From NCBI RefSeq assembly GCF_005484965.1, contig NZ_CP034036.1:1922001-1986000 (forward strand): DNA of 64,000 nt, given 5' to 3'. The notes beneath the pieces were generated by a model. The model ran no database searches and had not been told where the DNA came from. It was given only the letters and a program-made list of their open reading frames with translations. Within the stretch, counting starts at the first letter, position 1, and the number at the start of each line of letters is the position of its first letter. This stretch comes from Brenneria nigrifluens DSM 30175 = ATCC 13028 (GTDB taxonomy: Bacteria; Pseudomonadota; Gammaproteobacteria; Enterobacterales; Enterobacteriaceae). The position numbers and the translations under genes are program-made. This document shows, one piece after another, positions 8,778 through 16,831 of this stretch.

Positions 8778-9371
8778 TTATTTCATATCCAGCAGATGTC
8801 CCATCTTGGCGGCTTTGGTCGCCAGATAGCGTTCGTTTTTCGGGTTGCGGCCCACCACTAACGGCACCCGCTCGACAATATTAATGCCGGCCTCATTGAG
8901 GATTTTTACTTTTTGCGGATTATTGGTCAGCAGGCGGACTTCATCAACGCCCAGCAGTTTGAACATATCGGCGCATAGGGTGAAGTCGCGTTCGTCGGCG
9001 GCAAAACCCAACTGATGGTTGGCTTCAACCGTATCGGCCCCCAGATCCTGTAACGCATAGGCGCGAATTTTATTCAGCAAACCGATATTGCGGCCTTCCT
9101 GCCGATGGTAGATCAATATACCGCGGCCTTCTTCGGCGATATGGCTCAGCGCGGCTTCAAGCTGAAACCCGCAGTCGCAGCGCAGGCTAAACAATGCATC
9201 ACCCGTCAGACATTCCGAGTGCACTCGGGCCAGAACCGGAACCGAGCCGGAAATATCACCATAAACCAATGCGAGATGATCATGTCCCGTGGCGATCTCT
9301 TCAAATCCCACCATCAGGAAATCGCCCCAGGAGGTGGGTAATTTGGCATCTGCCACCCGTTTTAGCTGCAT
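8778..9371 (-). CDS. ribA: GTP cyclohydrolase II (riboflavin synthesis)
   Basis: 197 residues, almost identical in layout to E. coli RibA. It opens the GTP imidazole ring to start riboflavin synthesis. Zinc ligands Cys54, Cys65 and Cys67 lie in SECLTGDALFSLRCDCGFQ, and YHRQEGRNIGLLNKI is the active-site segment. LLTNNP and VERVPLVVGRNP follow. The start is the ATG at 9371 opening with MQLKRVADAKLPT, preceded by GGGAG. The frame continues upstream to 9557, but that extension matches nothing in the family. Next to divergent pgpB, as in E. coli. Confidence 0.97.
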   Translation of the reverse strand: MQLKRVADAKLPTSWGDFLMVGFEEIATGHDHLALVYGDISGSVPVLARVHSECLTGDALFSLRCDCGFQLEAALSHIAEEGRGILIYHRQEGRNIGLLNKIRAYALQDLGADTVEANHQLGFAADERDFTLCADMFKLLGVDEVRLLTNNPQKVKILNEAGINIVERVPLVVGRNPKNERYLATKAAKMGHLLDMK

Positions 9372-9632
9372 GTTATTCTCCCAAAAAACAAAAAATGCTG
9401 ACGCGCATCCTACTGCCGGATGGGGGCTTTGACCAGCGAAAAACCATAGCTGGAAAGTTAAGGCATTGCACTCGCCGATCGTGCTTAAACGACGCGGAAA
9501 TAGTGAGGTGATGGTTTTCCCGTTGACGAAACCGCGGGCTATTTTATGCCATACCAACGGCCGATGCCGGTTTTTCTGCTAGAATTGTGAAAATATTATT
9601 TCAGACATGACACTGAATTATAGGGAGAAATG

Positions 9633-10406
9633 ATGTACGACATCGCCAAACGGACCACTATTGGTGCACTGTTTTTGCTGATCATGCCGTTGATTATTTG
9701 GGCCAGCGGGTGGCAGTGGCAACCGGAATATAGTGGCTTATGGCTGCGTATATTGTTCTGGACGACGGAAACGGTGACGTCGCCCTGGGGGACGTTAACC
9801 AGCATCATTCTGGGCCTCTGGTTTTTGTGGTGCTTGCGCTTTCGTCTGAAACCCGCGCTCGGTCTGCTGGCGATCATGATCATCACGGTAGTGATCGGCC
9901 AGGGGATGAAATCGGCGATTAAAGAGTGGGTTCAGGAGCCGCGCCCGTTTGTTGTCTGGCTGGAGAATCATCACCAGATTGACGATAGCTATTTCTATTC
10001 CCTGCCGCGTAAGGAACGCGCCGACGTGGTAAAAGAGCAACTGCATAACGAACGGCAGATCCCCAGTTGGCTGCGTCAGCACTGGCAGTTTGAAACCGGG
10101 TTCGCCTTTCCTTCCGGCCATACCATGTTCGCCGCTACCTGGGCGCTGCTGGGCGTCGGCTTATTGTGGGCGCGCCGGCATTACAAAACGGTGGTGGTTT
10201 TAATGCTGTGGGCGAGCGCGGTGATGGGAAGTCGTCTGGTGCTGGGGATGCATTGGCCGCGGGATCTGGTGGCCGCTACGCTGATAAGCTGGCTGCTGGT
10301 GGTGATTGCCTGCTGGCTGGCCCAGCAGTGGTACGGCCCGCTTTCTCTGCGGCGTGAAGAGAAAGCCGGACAGCGTCAGGACGACGCCCCGCAGGGGAAA
10401 ACATAA
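9633..10406 (+). CDS. pgpB: Phosphatidylglycerophosphatase B / undecaprenyl-PP phosphatase (PAP2)
   Basis: Inner-membrane PAP2-family phosphatase of about 257 residues. It dephosphorylates phosphatidylglycerophosphate and can also act on undecaprenyl pyrophosphate and related lipids. The three PAP2 motifs are visible: K......RP in KEWVQEPRPF, PSGH in GFAFPSGHTMF, and SR.....H in GSRLVLGMHWPRD. Several membrane segments lie around them. Two adjacent ATGs occur at 9630 and 9633; GGGAG spacing favours 9633. In E. coli pgpB is followed directly by lapA (yciS). Here a 10-kb sugar island intervenes. Confidence 0.95.
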   Translation: MYDIAKRTTIGALFLLIMPLIIWASGWQWQPEYSGLWLRILFWTTETVTSPWGTLTSIILGLWFLWCLRFRLKPALGLLAIMIITVVIGQGMKSAIKEWVQEPRPFVVWLENHHQIDDSYFYSLPRKERADVVKEQLHNERQIPSWLRQHWQFETGFAFPSGHTMFAATWALLGVGLLWARRHYKTVVVLMLWASAVMGSRLVLGMHWPRDLVAATLISWLLVVIACWLAQQWYGPLSLRREEKAGQRQDDAPQGKT

Positions 10407-10608
10407 ATCGCCCAAGCGGCGCATGATGCGTCTAATATTATTCCGAATCTCCGCGGACGACCGGCCGTCATCCGCTTTCGCGTTGCTTAATTCCCGCCTT
10501 ACCCTGCGTTGAATCATAAATGTAAACAATTTGTGAGCTGCTTCGCTATTCCTGTTTTTACCATTGGACAATTTTCGGTTGGCTTGCAAAACTCTTCTTG
10601 AATGTTAA

Positions 10609-10630
10609 TTCAATATTGAATATATATTCA
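10609..10630. promoter_or_regulatory. Overlapping palindromes upstream of the sugar-binding gene, candidate operator
   Basis: TTCAATATTGAA (10609-10620) and TGAATATATATTCA (10617-10630) are both perfect palindromes that overlap by four bases. They end just before the AAAGGAG ribosome site of the first island gene. Related sequences with GAATA/TATTC arms occur before the transketolase genes (15017-15028) and before the regulator (20407-20424), so they are reasonable sites for the SorC-type regulator. This is inference. Confidence 0.45.
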
Positions 10631-10645
10631 GAAAGGAGAATAATA

Positions 10646-11587
10646 ATGAAACCTTACCTACTGAAACCCTGTCTGACGGCCATCATGCTTTCCCTTTCCG
10701 CCGCTGCCTTTGCGGCCGACAACGGGTTGATCGCCATTATTACCCCATCCCACGATAACCCCTTTTTTAAAGCCGAGGCGGAAGGCGCCAGGGCCAAGGC
10801 CATTGAATTGGGCTACACCGCCCTGGTCGCTTCCCACGACGATGACGTGAGCAAGCAAAACCAACTGATTGAAACGGCGATTGCCCGCAAGGCCAAAGCC
10901 ATCGTGCTGGATAACGCCGGCGCCGATGCCACCATCGGGCCGTTGAAAAAAGCCAAGGCGGCGGGAATACCGGCCTTTCTCATCGATCGCGAGATCAATG
11001 AAACCGGCGTCGCGGTGGCGCAGATTGTTTCCAATAACTATCAGGGCGCGCAGCTTGGCGCCGAGAAGTTTGTTGAATTGATGGGGCAAAAAGGCAAATA
11101 CGTTGAATTGATCGGCCGCGAGTCGGACACCAACGCGCACGTTCGTTCCCAGGGCTATCACGACGTGATCGACGAATACCAGGATCTGAAGATGGTTGCC
11201 CGGCAGACCGCCAACTGGAGCCAGACCGAAGCTTTCAACCGTATGGAAGCCATCCTGCAGGCCAATCCGGATATCGCCGGGGTCATTTCCGGCAACGACA
11301 CCATGGCGCTGGGCGCCGAAGCGGCGCTGAAAGCGGCTGGGCGGCATGATGTCATCGTGGTGGGGTTTGACGGCAGCGACTACGTGCGCGATTCCATTAT
11401 CAATAAAGGCAACATCAAGGCGACGGTGCTGCAACCCGGCTGGGAGCAGGCGCAGATGGCGGTGGAACAGGCCGACTATTACCTGAAGAACGGTAAAGCC
11501 CGGCATGACGAAAAACAGCTGATGGACTGCATTCTGATTGATGAATCCAACGCCGGCAAGCTCAGTACATTTGCGTTGAAACCCTAA
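10646..11587 (+). CDS. Sugar ABC transporter periplasmic binding protein (RbsB family), likely D-apiose
   Basis: 313 residues. The start at 10646 follows AAAGGAG, and a cleavable signal peptide ends at AAFAA/DNG. The mature part has the type-I periplasmic fold of ribose-type binding proteins: LIAIITPSHDNPFFKAEAEG, IVLDNAGADAT, IPAFLIDREI, and VISGNDTMALGAEAAL with the hinge residues. It should bind a pentose-like sugar for the ABC transporter encoded at 12295-14915. D-apiose is inferred from the downstream isomerase, kinase and split transketolase. It is the first gene of the island operon and the best placed for high expression. Confidence 0.85.
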   Translation: MKPYLLKPCLTAIMLSLSAAAFAADNGLIAIITPSHDNPFFKAEAEGARAKAIELGYTALVASHDDDVSKQNQLIETAIARKAKAIVLDNAGADATIGPLKKAKAAGIPAFLIDREINETGVAVAQIVSNNYQGAQLGAEKFVELMGQKGKYVELIGRESDTNAHVRSQGYHDVIDEYQDLKMVARQTANWSQTEAFNRMEAILQANPDIAGVISGNDTMALGAEAALKAAGRHDVIVVGFDGSDYVRDSIINKGNIKATVLQPGWEQAQMAVEQADYYLKNGKARHDEKQLMDCILIDESNAGKLSTFALKP

Positions 11588-11613
11588 GCGCGGCAATCGT
11601 AAAAAGGAGTGAC

Positions 11614-11632
11614 CGGGGGCGCAAGCGCCCCG
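11614..11632 (+). other. Strong intergenic hairpin after the binding-protein gene
   Basis: CGGGGGCGCAAGCGCCCCG can fold with GGGGCGC/GCGCCCC arms and a minimal loop. There is no T tract after it, so it is not a classic terminator. Hairpins at this position in transport operons often protect the 3' end of the binding-protein message and make that gene more abundant than those downstream. I infer the same here. Confidence 0.5.
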
Positions 11633-11664
11633 AGTCAGGCGCGTGCAACAATAGAGGAGCCATT

Positions 11665-12294
11665 ATGCAGCGTTATCAACGATGCCGTACCAGGTGGATC
11701 GGTTTATGCGCGCTGTTGCTGTCGGCCTGTACGGTGGTGGATCTGGATGAAAACGGCAAGCCGATTATCCCCGTCGATCCGTCCGCGACCCCGAGCTATA
11801 ACAACATGACGCCGGATACTATTGCGACCCAACTCTGGCAACCGAAGCTGCTGCCGCTGGCACAGGAAGAGGCGCTGAGCTGGGATGAACTGAAAAAGCA
11901 GCAGGCGACGCTGACGGGCGGCGCCGGCAAAGCGGTGTATGCGCGGTTTCAGGGCCAGGTGGTGAAAGTCGATCGTCAAGGCCGTGAAGGACGGTTGGAG
12001 ATCGCCGTGCAGGGCGAGACGGTTGCGCTGCAACTGGGGCCTATCGTCAAGGGCAATGCGATTCGCGATGCCGCCGGGTTTATTCGCTTTGAGGATTTTA
12101 AAAATCAGGTGCAGTTCGCCCAACTGGCGCGTTCGCTTAATAAAAAGGCCATGGAGAATTTGTCCGCTATTGATCAGGGCTGGCAGGGAAAAGATATCCG
12201 GGTGCTTGCCGCGTTAAGGCTGAGCGGGCAGGACATCCGCGACGCGGTTCCGCTCGAATTGCTCCCATCCGAATCACCCAGGGAGGCGCAGTAA
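11665..12294 (+). CDS. DUF2291-type lipoprotein of a sugar ABC transporter operon
   Basis: 209 residues with a lipoprotein signal: a basic start, hydrophobic core and lipobox LLSAC (Cys22). VDLDENGKPI follows. The rest is a soluble domain I recognise as the DUF2291 type that accompanies RbsB/RbsA/RbsC-like transporters. It has GWQGKDIRVLAALRLSG near the end. Function is not established. Position between the binding protein and the ATPase, with its stop touching the ATPase start, argues for a role in the transporter, for example at the membrane face of the permease. GAGGAG precedes the ATG. Confidence 0.75.
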   Translation: MQRYQRCRTRWIGLCALLLSACTVVDLDENGKPIIPVDPSATPSYNNMTPDTIATQLWQPKLLPLAQEEALSWDELKKQQATLTGGAGKAVYARFQGQVVKVDRQGREGRLEIAVQGETVALQLGPIVKGNAIRDAAGFIRFEDFKNQVQFAQLARSLNKKAMENLSAIDQGWQGKDIRVLAALRLSGQDIRDAVPLELLPSESPREAQ

Positions 12295-13815
12295 ATGACC
12301 CGGAAACCGGACATTGTCATGGCTACCCGCGGCGTCACGATGCTGTTTCCCGGCACCAAAGCGCTGGATAACGTGGATTACAACGTCTATCGCGGCAAGG
12401 TGAATGTGATCATCGGGGAGAACGGCGCGGGTAAATCGACGCTGATGAAAATATTGGCCGGCGTACAGCAGCCGACCGCCGGCCAGATCCTGCTGAACGG
12501 CGAGGTGGTGCGCATCGCCAATACCCGGGACGCGGCGGCCAAAGGCATCGGCATGGTGCATCAGGAGCTTAACCTGTCTGAAAACCTCACCGTGGCGGAG
12601 AACATTTTTCTCGGGCGGGAGATTCAGAAAGGGCTGGCGCCTATCGATTACCAGCAACAGGAGAACATCGCCGCGCAGCTGATGGCGCGCCTCGATCAGG
12701 ATATTTCGCCGCGCACCGAGGTGGCCGGCCTGAAAGTGGGGCAGCAGCAGCTGGTGGAAATCGCCAAGGCGCTGGCCGAACAGGCCGATATCCTGATTCT
12801 CGATGAGCCCACCTCGGCGTTAAGTAAAACCGAAGTGGACATCCTGTTTCGGGTGATCCGCGAGCTTACCCGGCAAAACGTCTCCATTATTTATATTTCC
12901 CACCGGCTGGAAGAGCTGATGGCCATTGGCGATTACATCACCATCTTGCGCGACGGCCGTTTTCAGGCCGAAGCGGCGGTCAATGAAATCGACGTGCCGT
13001 GGATCATTCGGGAAATGCTGGGCGGCGATCCGGTATCCAGTTTCCTGCAGCCGGGGCGGACTTTCGGCTCGCCGGTACTGGAAGCGGAACATATCACCTG
13101 CCTCAACGATGCGGGCAACAAAGTGGTCAACGATGTCTCCTTTATGGTGAGAGAGGGCGAAATCGTCGGCATTTACGGTCTGATGGGGGCGGGGCGCACC
13201 GAACTGTTCGAGTGCCTGCTGGGAACGCAGCATGACTATCTGGGCAAGATTTACCTTGATAGCAAGCCGGTGCATACGCGCCTGTCCACCGCCGATCGTA
13301 TCCGCATGGGCATGAGCCTGGTGCCGGAAGACCGCAAAAAAACCGGCATTTTCCCCTTATCGTCGGTGGCCTCCAACCTGACCATCGCCAGCCTATGGCG
13401 GCGGCTGAAATACGGGATGGCGATATTCCACCGGGAGGAAGAGAAAGTGGTCGCCACCACTATCGGCAGGCTGGGTATCAAGGTTTCCTCGCCGCAGGTG
13501 GAGATTCAGGCGCTGAGCGGCGGCAATCAGCAGAAAGTGGTTATCGGCCGCTCGCTGCTGACCAGCCCCAAGATCCTGCTGCTGGATGAGCCGACCCGCG
13601 GAATCGACGTGGGGGCAAAGGCCGACGTATTTGAAATGATGGTCAAGCTGTCTGAGCAGGGTATCGGCGTACTGTTTTCCACCTCGGACCTGAAGGAAAT
13701 CATGGCGGTATCGGATAGTATTCTGGTGATGTCGAACGGCAAGCTGACGGCGAATATCGCCCGTCAGTCCGCCAGCGAGTCGGCATTGGTTTCGGCAAGT
13801 GCACAAGGGTTCTGA
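12295..13815 (+). CDS. Sugar ABC transporter ATP-binding protein (RbsA family)
   Basis: 506 residues with two ABC domains in tandem, as in RbsA/XylG/AraG. The first has Walker A GENGAGKST (about residues 42-50), Walker B ILDEPTSALS and the switch ISHRLEEL. The second has a degenerate Walker A (GLMGAGRTE), signature LSGGNQQKV and LLLDEPTRGIDVGAK. The pattern is normal for this class, in which one site is degenerate. It powers import of the island's sugar. The start directly follows the lipoprotein stop, and the permease begins two bases after its own stop. Confidence 0.93.
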   Translation: MTRKPDIVMATRGVTMLFPGTKALDNVDYNVYRGKVNVIIGENGAGKSTLMKILAGVQQPTAGQILLNGEVVRIANTRDAAAKGIGMVHQELNLSENLTVAENIFLGREIQKGLAPIDYQQQENIAAQLMARLDQDISPRTEVAGLKVGQQQLVEIAKALAEQADILILDEPTSALSKTEVDILFRVIRELTRQNVSIIYISHRLEELMAIGDYITILRDGRFQAEAAVNEIDVPWIIREMLGGDPVSSFLQPGRTFGSPVLEAEHITCLNDAGNKVVNDVSFMVREGEIVGIYGLMGAGRTELFECLLGTQHDYLGKIYLDSKPVHTRLSTADRIRMGMSLVPEDRKKTGIFPLSSVASNLTIASLWRRLKYGMAIFHREEEKVVATTIGRLGIKVSSPQVEIQALSGGNQQKVVIGRSLLTSPKILLLDEPTRGIDVGAKADVFEMMVKLSEQGIGVLFSTSDLKEIMAVSDSILVMSNGKLTANIARQSASESALVSASAQGF

Positions 13816-13817
13816 CA

Positions 13818-14915
13818 ATGAAAACGACTAACCTTCCGGCGGCGTCCGGCGCGCTATTACCCGGCAAGTTCGTACGCTCGCGTGAGGGCTTGCTGTTGCT
13901 GATCCTCAGGCTGCGCACTTTTATCGCGCTGTTTCTGATTCTCGGCTTTTTCGCCTTTACCGTTCCGGGTTTTCTGGCGACCGGCAGCCTGATCATTATG
14001 GTCAAACACATCGCCATCAATGCGTTTCTGGCGCTGGGGATCACCTTCGTCATTATCACCGCCGGCATCGACCTGTCGATAGGCGCAACGCTGGGGCTAT
14101 GCGGCATGATCGCCGGCTATATGATTACCCAGGGGATCGTCCTGCCGATGTTCGGCATCGCCATTTTCCCCGGCGTATGGGTGATAGTGCCGGTGGTATT
14201 GCTGATCGGCGCCTTTATCGGGGCGATTAACGGCTGGATCATCACTCGTTACAACGTGGCGCCGTTCATCTGTACCCTGGGTACGATGTATATCGTACGC
14301 GGCGCCGCCATGCTGATTTCCGGCGGTGAAACCTTCCCGGGATTGGCGGGGAATCCCCAACTGGGCAATACCGGTTTTGAGCTGATCGGCGCGGGCACGA
14401 TCCTCGGCCTGCCGTTCGCCATCTGGCTGATGTTCGTGCTGGCGCTGGTTATCGCCTACGTGGCTCGCCGTCTGCCGTTCGGCCGCCATGTCTACGCCAT
14501 TGGCGATAACGAACGCGCCGCCGAATTATCGGGGGTGAAAGTGCGCCAGGTAAAAGTCTGGGTATACACCATTTCAGGTTTCTGCGCCGCCATTGCCGGG
14601 ATTGTGGTTTCCTCCCAACTGGTCGCCAGCCATCCGGCCACCGGGACGGCGTTTGAAATGAACGCCATCGCCGCGGTGGTGCTTGGCGGAACCTCGCTGG
14701 CCGGGGGACGGGGAACGATACTGGGAACGCTGATCGGCGCTTTTGTCATCGGCATTCTGGCGGATGGTCTGGTGATGATGGGGGTAAGTGAATTCTGGCA
14801 GATGGTGATTAAAGGCATTGTAATTATTGTGGCGGTCATCATTGACCAGATGCAAAACCGCATGCAGCACAAGGCGGCGATTGTATCGCAAAAGGTAGCA
14901 GCGGAAGGGGCGTAG
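13818..14915 (+). CDS. Sugar ABC transporter permease (RbsC family)
   Basis: 365 residues, a branched-chain/ribose-type inner-membrane permease with about eight to ten hydrophobic segments. VIITAGIDLSIGATLGLCGMI and VAPFICTLGTMYIVRGAAML are the family's conserved substrate-pathway stretches, and AAVVLGGTSLAGGRGTILGTLIGA is the ATPase-contact region. The N-terminal ~30 residues are polar and longer than in E. coli RbsC. It forms the transporter with the ATPase and binding protein upstream. The next gene is 146 bp away, and that gap contains a possible operator. Confidence 0.93.
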   Translation: MKTTNLPAASGALLPGKFVRSREGLLLLILRLRTFIALFLILGFFAFTVPGFLATGSLIIMVKHIAINAFLALGITFVIITAGIDLSIGATLGLCGMIAGYMITQGIVLPMFGIAIFPGVWVIVPVVLLIGAFIGAINGWIITRYNVAPFICTLGTMYIVRGAAMLISGGETFPGLAGNPQLGNTGFELIGAGTILGLPFAIWLMFVLALVIAYVARRLPFGRHVYAIGDNERAAELSGVKVRQVKVWVYTISGFCAAIAGIVVSSQLVASHPATGTAFEMNAIAAVVLGGTSLAGGRGTILGTLIGAFVIGILADGLVMMGVSEFWQMVIKGIVIIVAVIIDQMQNRMQHKAAIVSQKVAAEGA

Positions 14916-15016
14916 CGGTCTGGCATTGATTTGCTGCCAATTGCTGCTCAGCAAGCAGGAGGAGGCGGCCGGCGAAACGCGCCAGATCGGAGATGCTGTT
15001 TTTTTTGTCTGTTGTG

Positions 15017-15028
15017 GAATAAATATTC
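15017..15028. promoter_or_regulatory. GAATAAATATTC near-palindrome before the transketolase genes
   Basis: GAATAAATATTC lies 34 bases before the 15062 start, within an AT-rich patch. It shares GGAATAAATA with the sequence upstream of the regulator (20418-20427), which suggests a second control point of the island. The stretch 14916-15061 contains no gene I can support. Confidence 0.35.
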
Positions 15029-15061
15029 GAATTTGAGTAAAAATTCAAGGCGAGGTGAAGT

Positions 15062-15892
15062 ATGAATCCGTACGCATTGTCGGTGGAGGCGCTGACGCGA
15101 AAAGCCCGCGCCATTCGGCGCCGTATCATTAATCTGAATGCCAACAGCCCGGCGGGCGGCCATACCGGGGCCGACCTTTCACAGGTTGAAATCCTGACGG
15201 CGCTCTACTTTCGTATCCTGAACTGCGCGCCGGACCGTCTTCAGGACCCGCAGCGGGACATCTATATCCAGTCCAAGGGGCACGCGGTGGGCGGGTATTA
15301 CTGCTGCCTGGCGGAAGCGGGATTCTTCCCTGAATCCTGGCTGGCGACTTATCAGCATCCGGACTCGCACTTGCCGGGACATCCGGTGAAGTACAAGACG
15401 CCGGGGATCGAGCTGAATACCGGCGCGCTGGGCCACGGCCTGCCGGTTTCCGTGGGGATCGCGCTGGCGGCGAAACGGGATAACAGCCCGCGGCGGGTAT
15501 TTGTGGTGACCGGCGACGGGGAGCTGGCCGAAGGCAGCAACTGGGAAGCGGCCCTGGCGGCGGCGCATTACCAACTGGATAACCTGGTCATCATCAACGA
15601 CAAGAACAAGCTGCAGCTGGCCGGCACCACCTGTTCCATCATGAATACCGACCCGCTGGCGGATAAATGGCGCGCATTCGGCCTGAACGTCACCGAATGC
15701 GCCGGCAATGATATGCGCTCGGTGGTGAAGACGCTGGAGAACCTGCCCGCTAACGGTAAACCCAACGTGGTGATCGCCAATACGGAAAAAGGCGCGGGCG
15801 TCTCCTTTATTCAGGGGCGCGCGGAATGGCATCACCGGGTGCCGAAAGGCGAAGAAATCGCGCTGGCGTTGGAGGAATTAAAAGATGAATAA
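15062..15892 (+). CDS. aptA: Split transketolase, N-terminal (TPP-binding) subunit; probable apulose-4-phosphate transketolase A
   Basis: 276 residues covering only the N-terminal half of a transketolase. NSPAGGHTGADLSQVE, SKGHAVGGYY and GALGHGLPVSVG are family motifs. GDGELAEGSN at 151-160, continuing to NLVIINDKN, is the thiamine diphosphate/Mg site. The C-terminal half is the next gene, overlapping by eight bases. In the described apiose transketolase pathway the A and B subunits convert apulose 4-phosphate plus glyceraldehyde 3-phosphate to xylulose 5-phosphate plus DHAP. That specificity is inferred from the adjacent kinase and isomerase. A generic split transketolase is the alternative. 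Confidence 0.8.
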   Translation: MNPYALSVEALTRKARAIRRRIINLNANSPAGGHTGADLSQVEILTALYFRILNCAPDRLQDPQRDIYIQSKGHAVGGYYCCLAEAGFFPESWLATYQHPDSHLPGHPVKYKTPGIELNTGALGHGLPVSVGIALAAKRDNSPRRVFVVTGDGELAEGSNWEAALAAAHYQLDNLVIINDKNKLQLAGTTCSIMNTDPLADKWRAFGLNVTECAGNDMRSVVKTLENLPANGKPNVVIANTEKGAGVSFIQGRAEWHHRVPKGEEIALALEELKDE

Positions 15893-16829
15893 CGCAGAAC
15901 ATCTGGCCAGTGTGATGGTCGAGCAATTTATTAACGCGGTTGATCGGGGCATCGATCTGGTGCCGGTGGTGGCCGACTCTACCTCTACCGCGAAAATCGC
16001 CCCCTTTGTCAAGCGCTTCCCCGACCGTATCGTCAACGTGGGGATTGCGGAGCAAACCATGGTGGGAACGGCGGTAGGACTTTCCATCGGCGGCAAGGTG
16101 GCGGTGACCTGTAACGCCGCGCCGTTTTTGATTTCGCGCGCCAATGAACAGGTCAAGGTCGACGTCTGTTACAACAACAGCAACGTCAAGCTGTTCGGGT
16201 TGAACGCCGGATGCAGCTACGGCCCGCTCGCCAGTACTCATCACAGTATCGACGATATCGCGGTGCTGCGGGGCTTTGGCAACATTGAAATCTATGCGCC
16301 CTCCAGCCCCGAAGAGTGCCGCCAGATTATCGACTATGCCCTGGAACATCAGGGGCCGGTGTATATCCGCCTGGACGGCAAACCGTTACCGGCGTTGCAC
16401 GACCAGCATTACCGCTTTGCGCCGGGGCAAATCGATGTGCTGCGTACGGGCCGCGATATCACCCTGGTCGGGCTCGGCTCTACCGTGCACGAAGTGGTTA
16501 CCGCCGCTGAGTTATTGGCGGAAAAGGGCATCGCTGCTACGGTGGTCAACCTTTCTTCGGTGCGGCCGTGCGATACTCGCCGACTGCTTGAAATTCTGCG
16601 CGCCGCGCCGCGGGTCATCACCGTCGAAGAGCATAACGTCAACGGCGGAGCGGGCAGTTTGGTGGCCGAGGTTCTGGCGGAAGCGGGCAGCGGTATTTCC
16701 CTGTTGCGCCTGGGTATTCCCGACGGCCAGTATGCGATAGCGGCGGATCGGGCGGCGATGCGCGCGCACCACGGCCTGGACGCGGCAGGCATTGCGCAGG
16801 CGGCGCAGCGTCTCTGTCCGGGGGCCTAA
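15885..16829 (+). CDS. aptB: Split transketolase, C-terminal subunit; probable apulose-4-phosphate transketolase B
   Basis: 314 residues with the pyrimidine-binding and C-terminal transketolase domains. VNVGIAEQTMVG holds the catalytic Glu56 that activates the thiamine ring. TCNAAPFLISRANEQ, SYGPLASTHHSIDDIA and VTVEEHNVNGGAGSLVAEVL-type segments follow (the last near residue 245). It must pair with the 15062 product to give a working enzyme. The eight-base overlap implies coupled translation in equal amounts. Residues are typical; nothing looks broken. Confidence 0.8.
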   Translation: MNNAEHLASVMVEQFINAVDRGIDLVPVVADSTSTAKIAPFVKRFPDRIVNVGIAEQTMVGTAVGLSIGGKVAVTCNAAPFLISRANEQVKVDVCYNNSNVKLFGLNAGCSYGPLASTHHSIDDIAVLRGFGNIEIYAPSSPEECRQIIDYALEHQGPVYIRLDGKPLPALHDQHYRFAPGQIDVLRTGRDITLVGLGSTVHEVVTAAELLAEKGIAATVVNLSSVRPCDTRRLLEILRAAPRVITVEEHNVNGGAGSLVAEVLAEAGSGISLLRLGIPDGQYAIAADRAAMRAHHGLDAAGIAQAAQRLCPGA

Positions 16830-16831
16830 TC

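Noticed and set aside
10658..11596. 312-codon minus-strand frame over the sugar-binding gene
   Set aside because: Antisense shadow caused by high GC; the plus strand carries the recognised protein.
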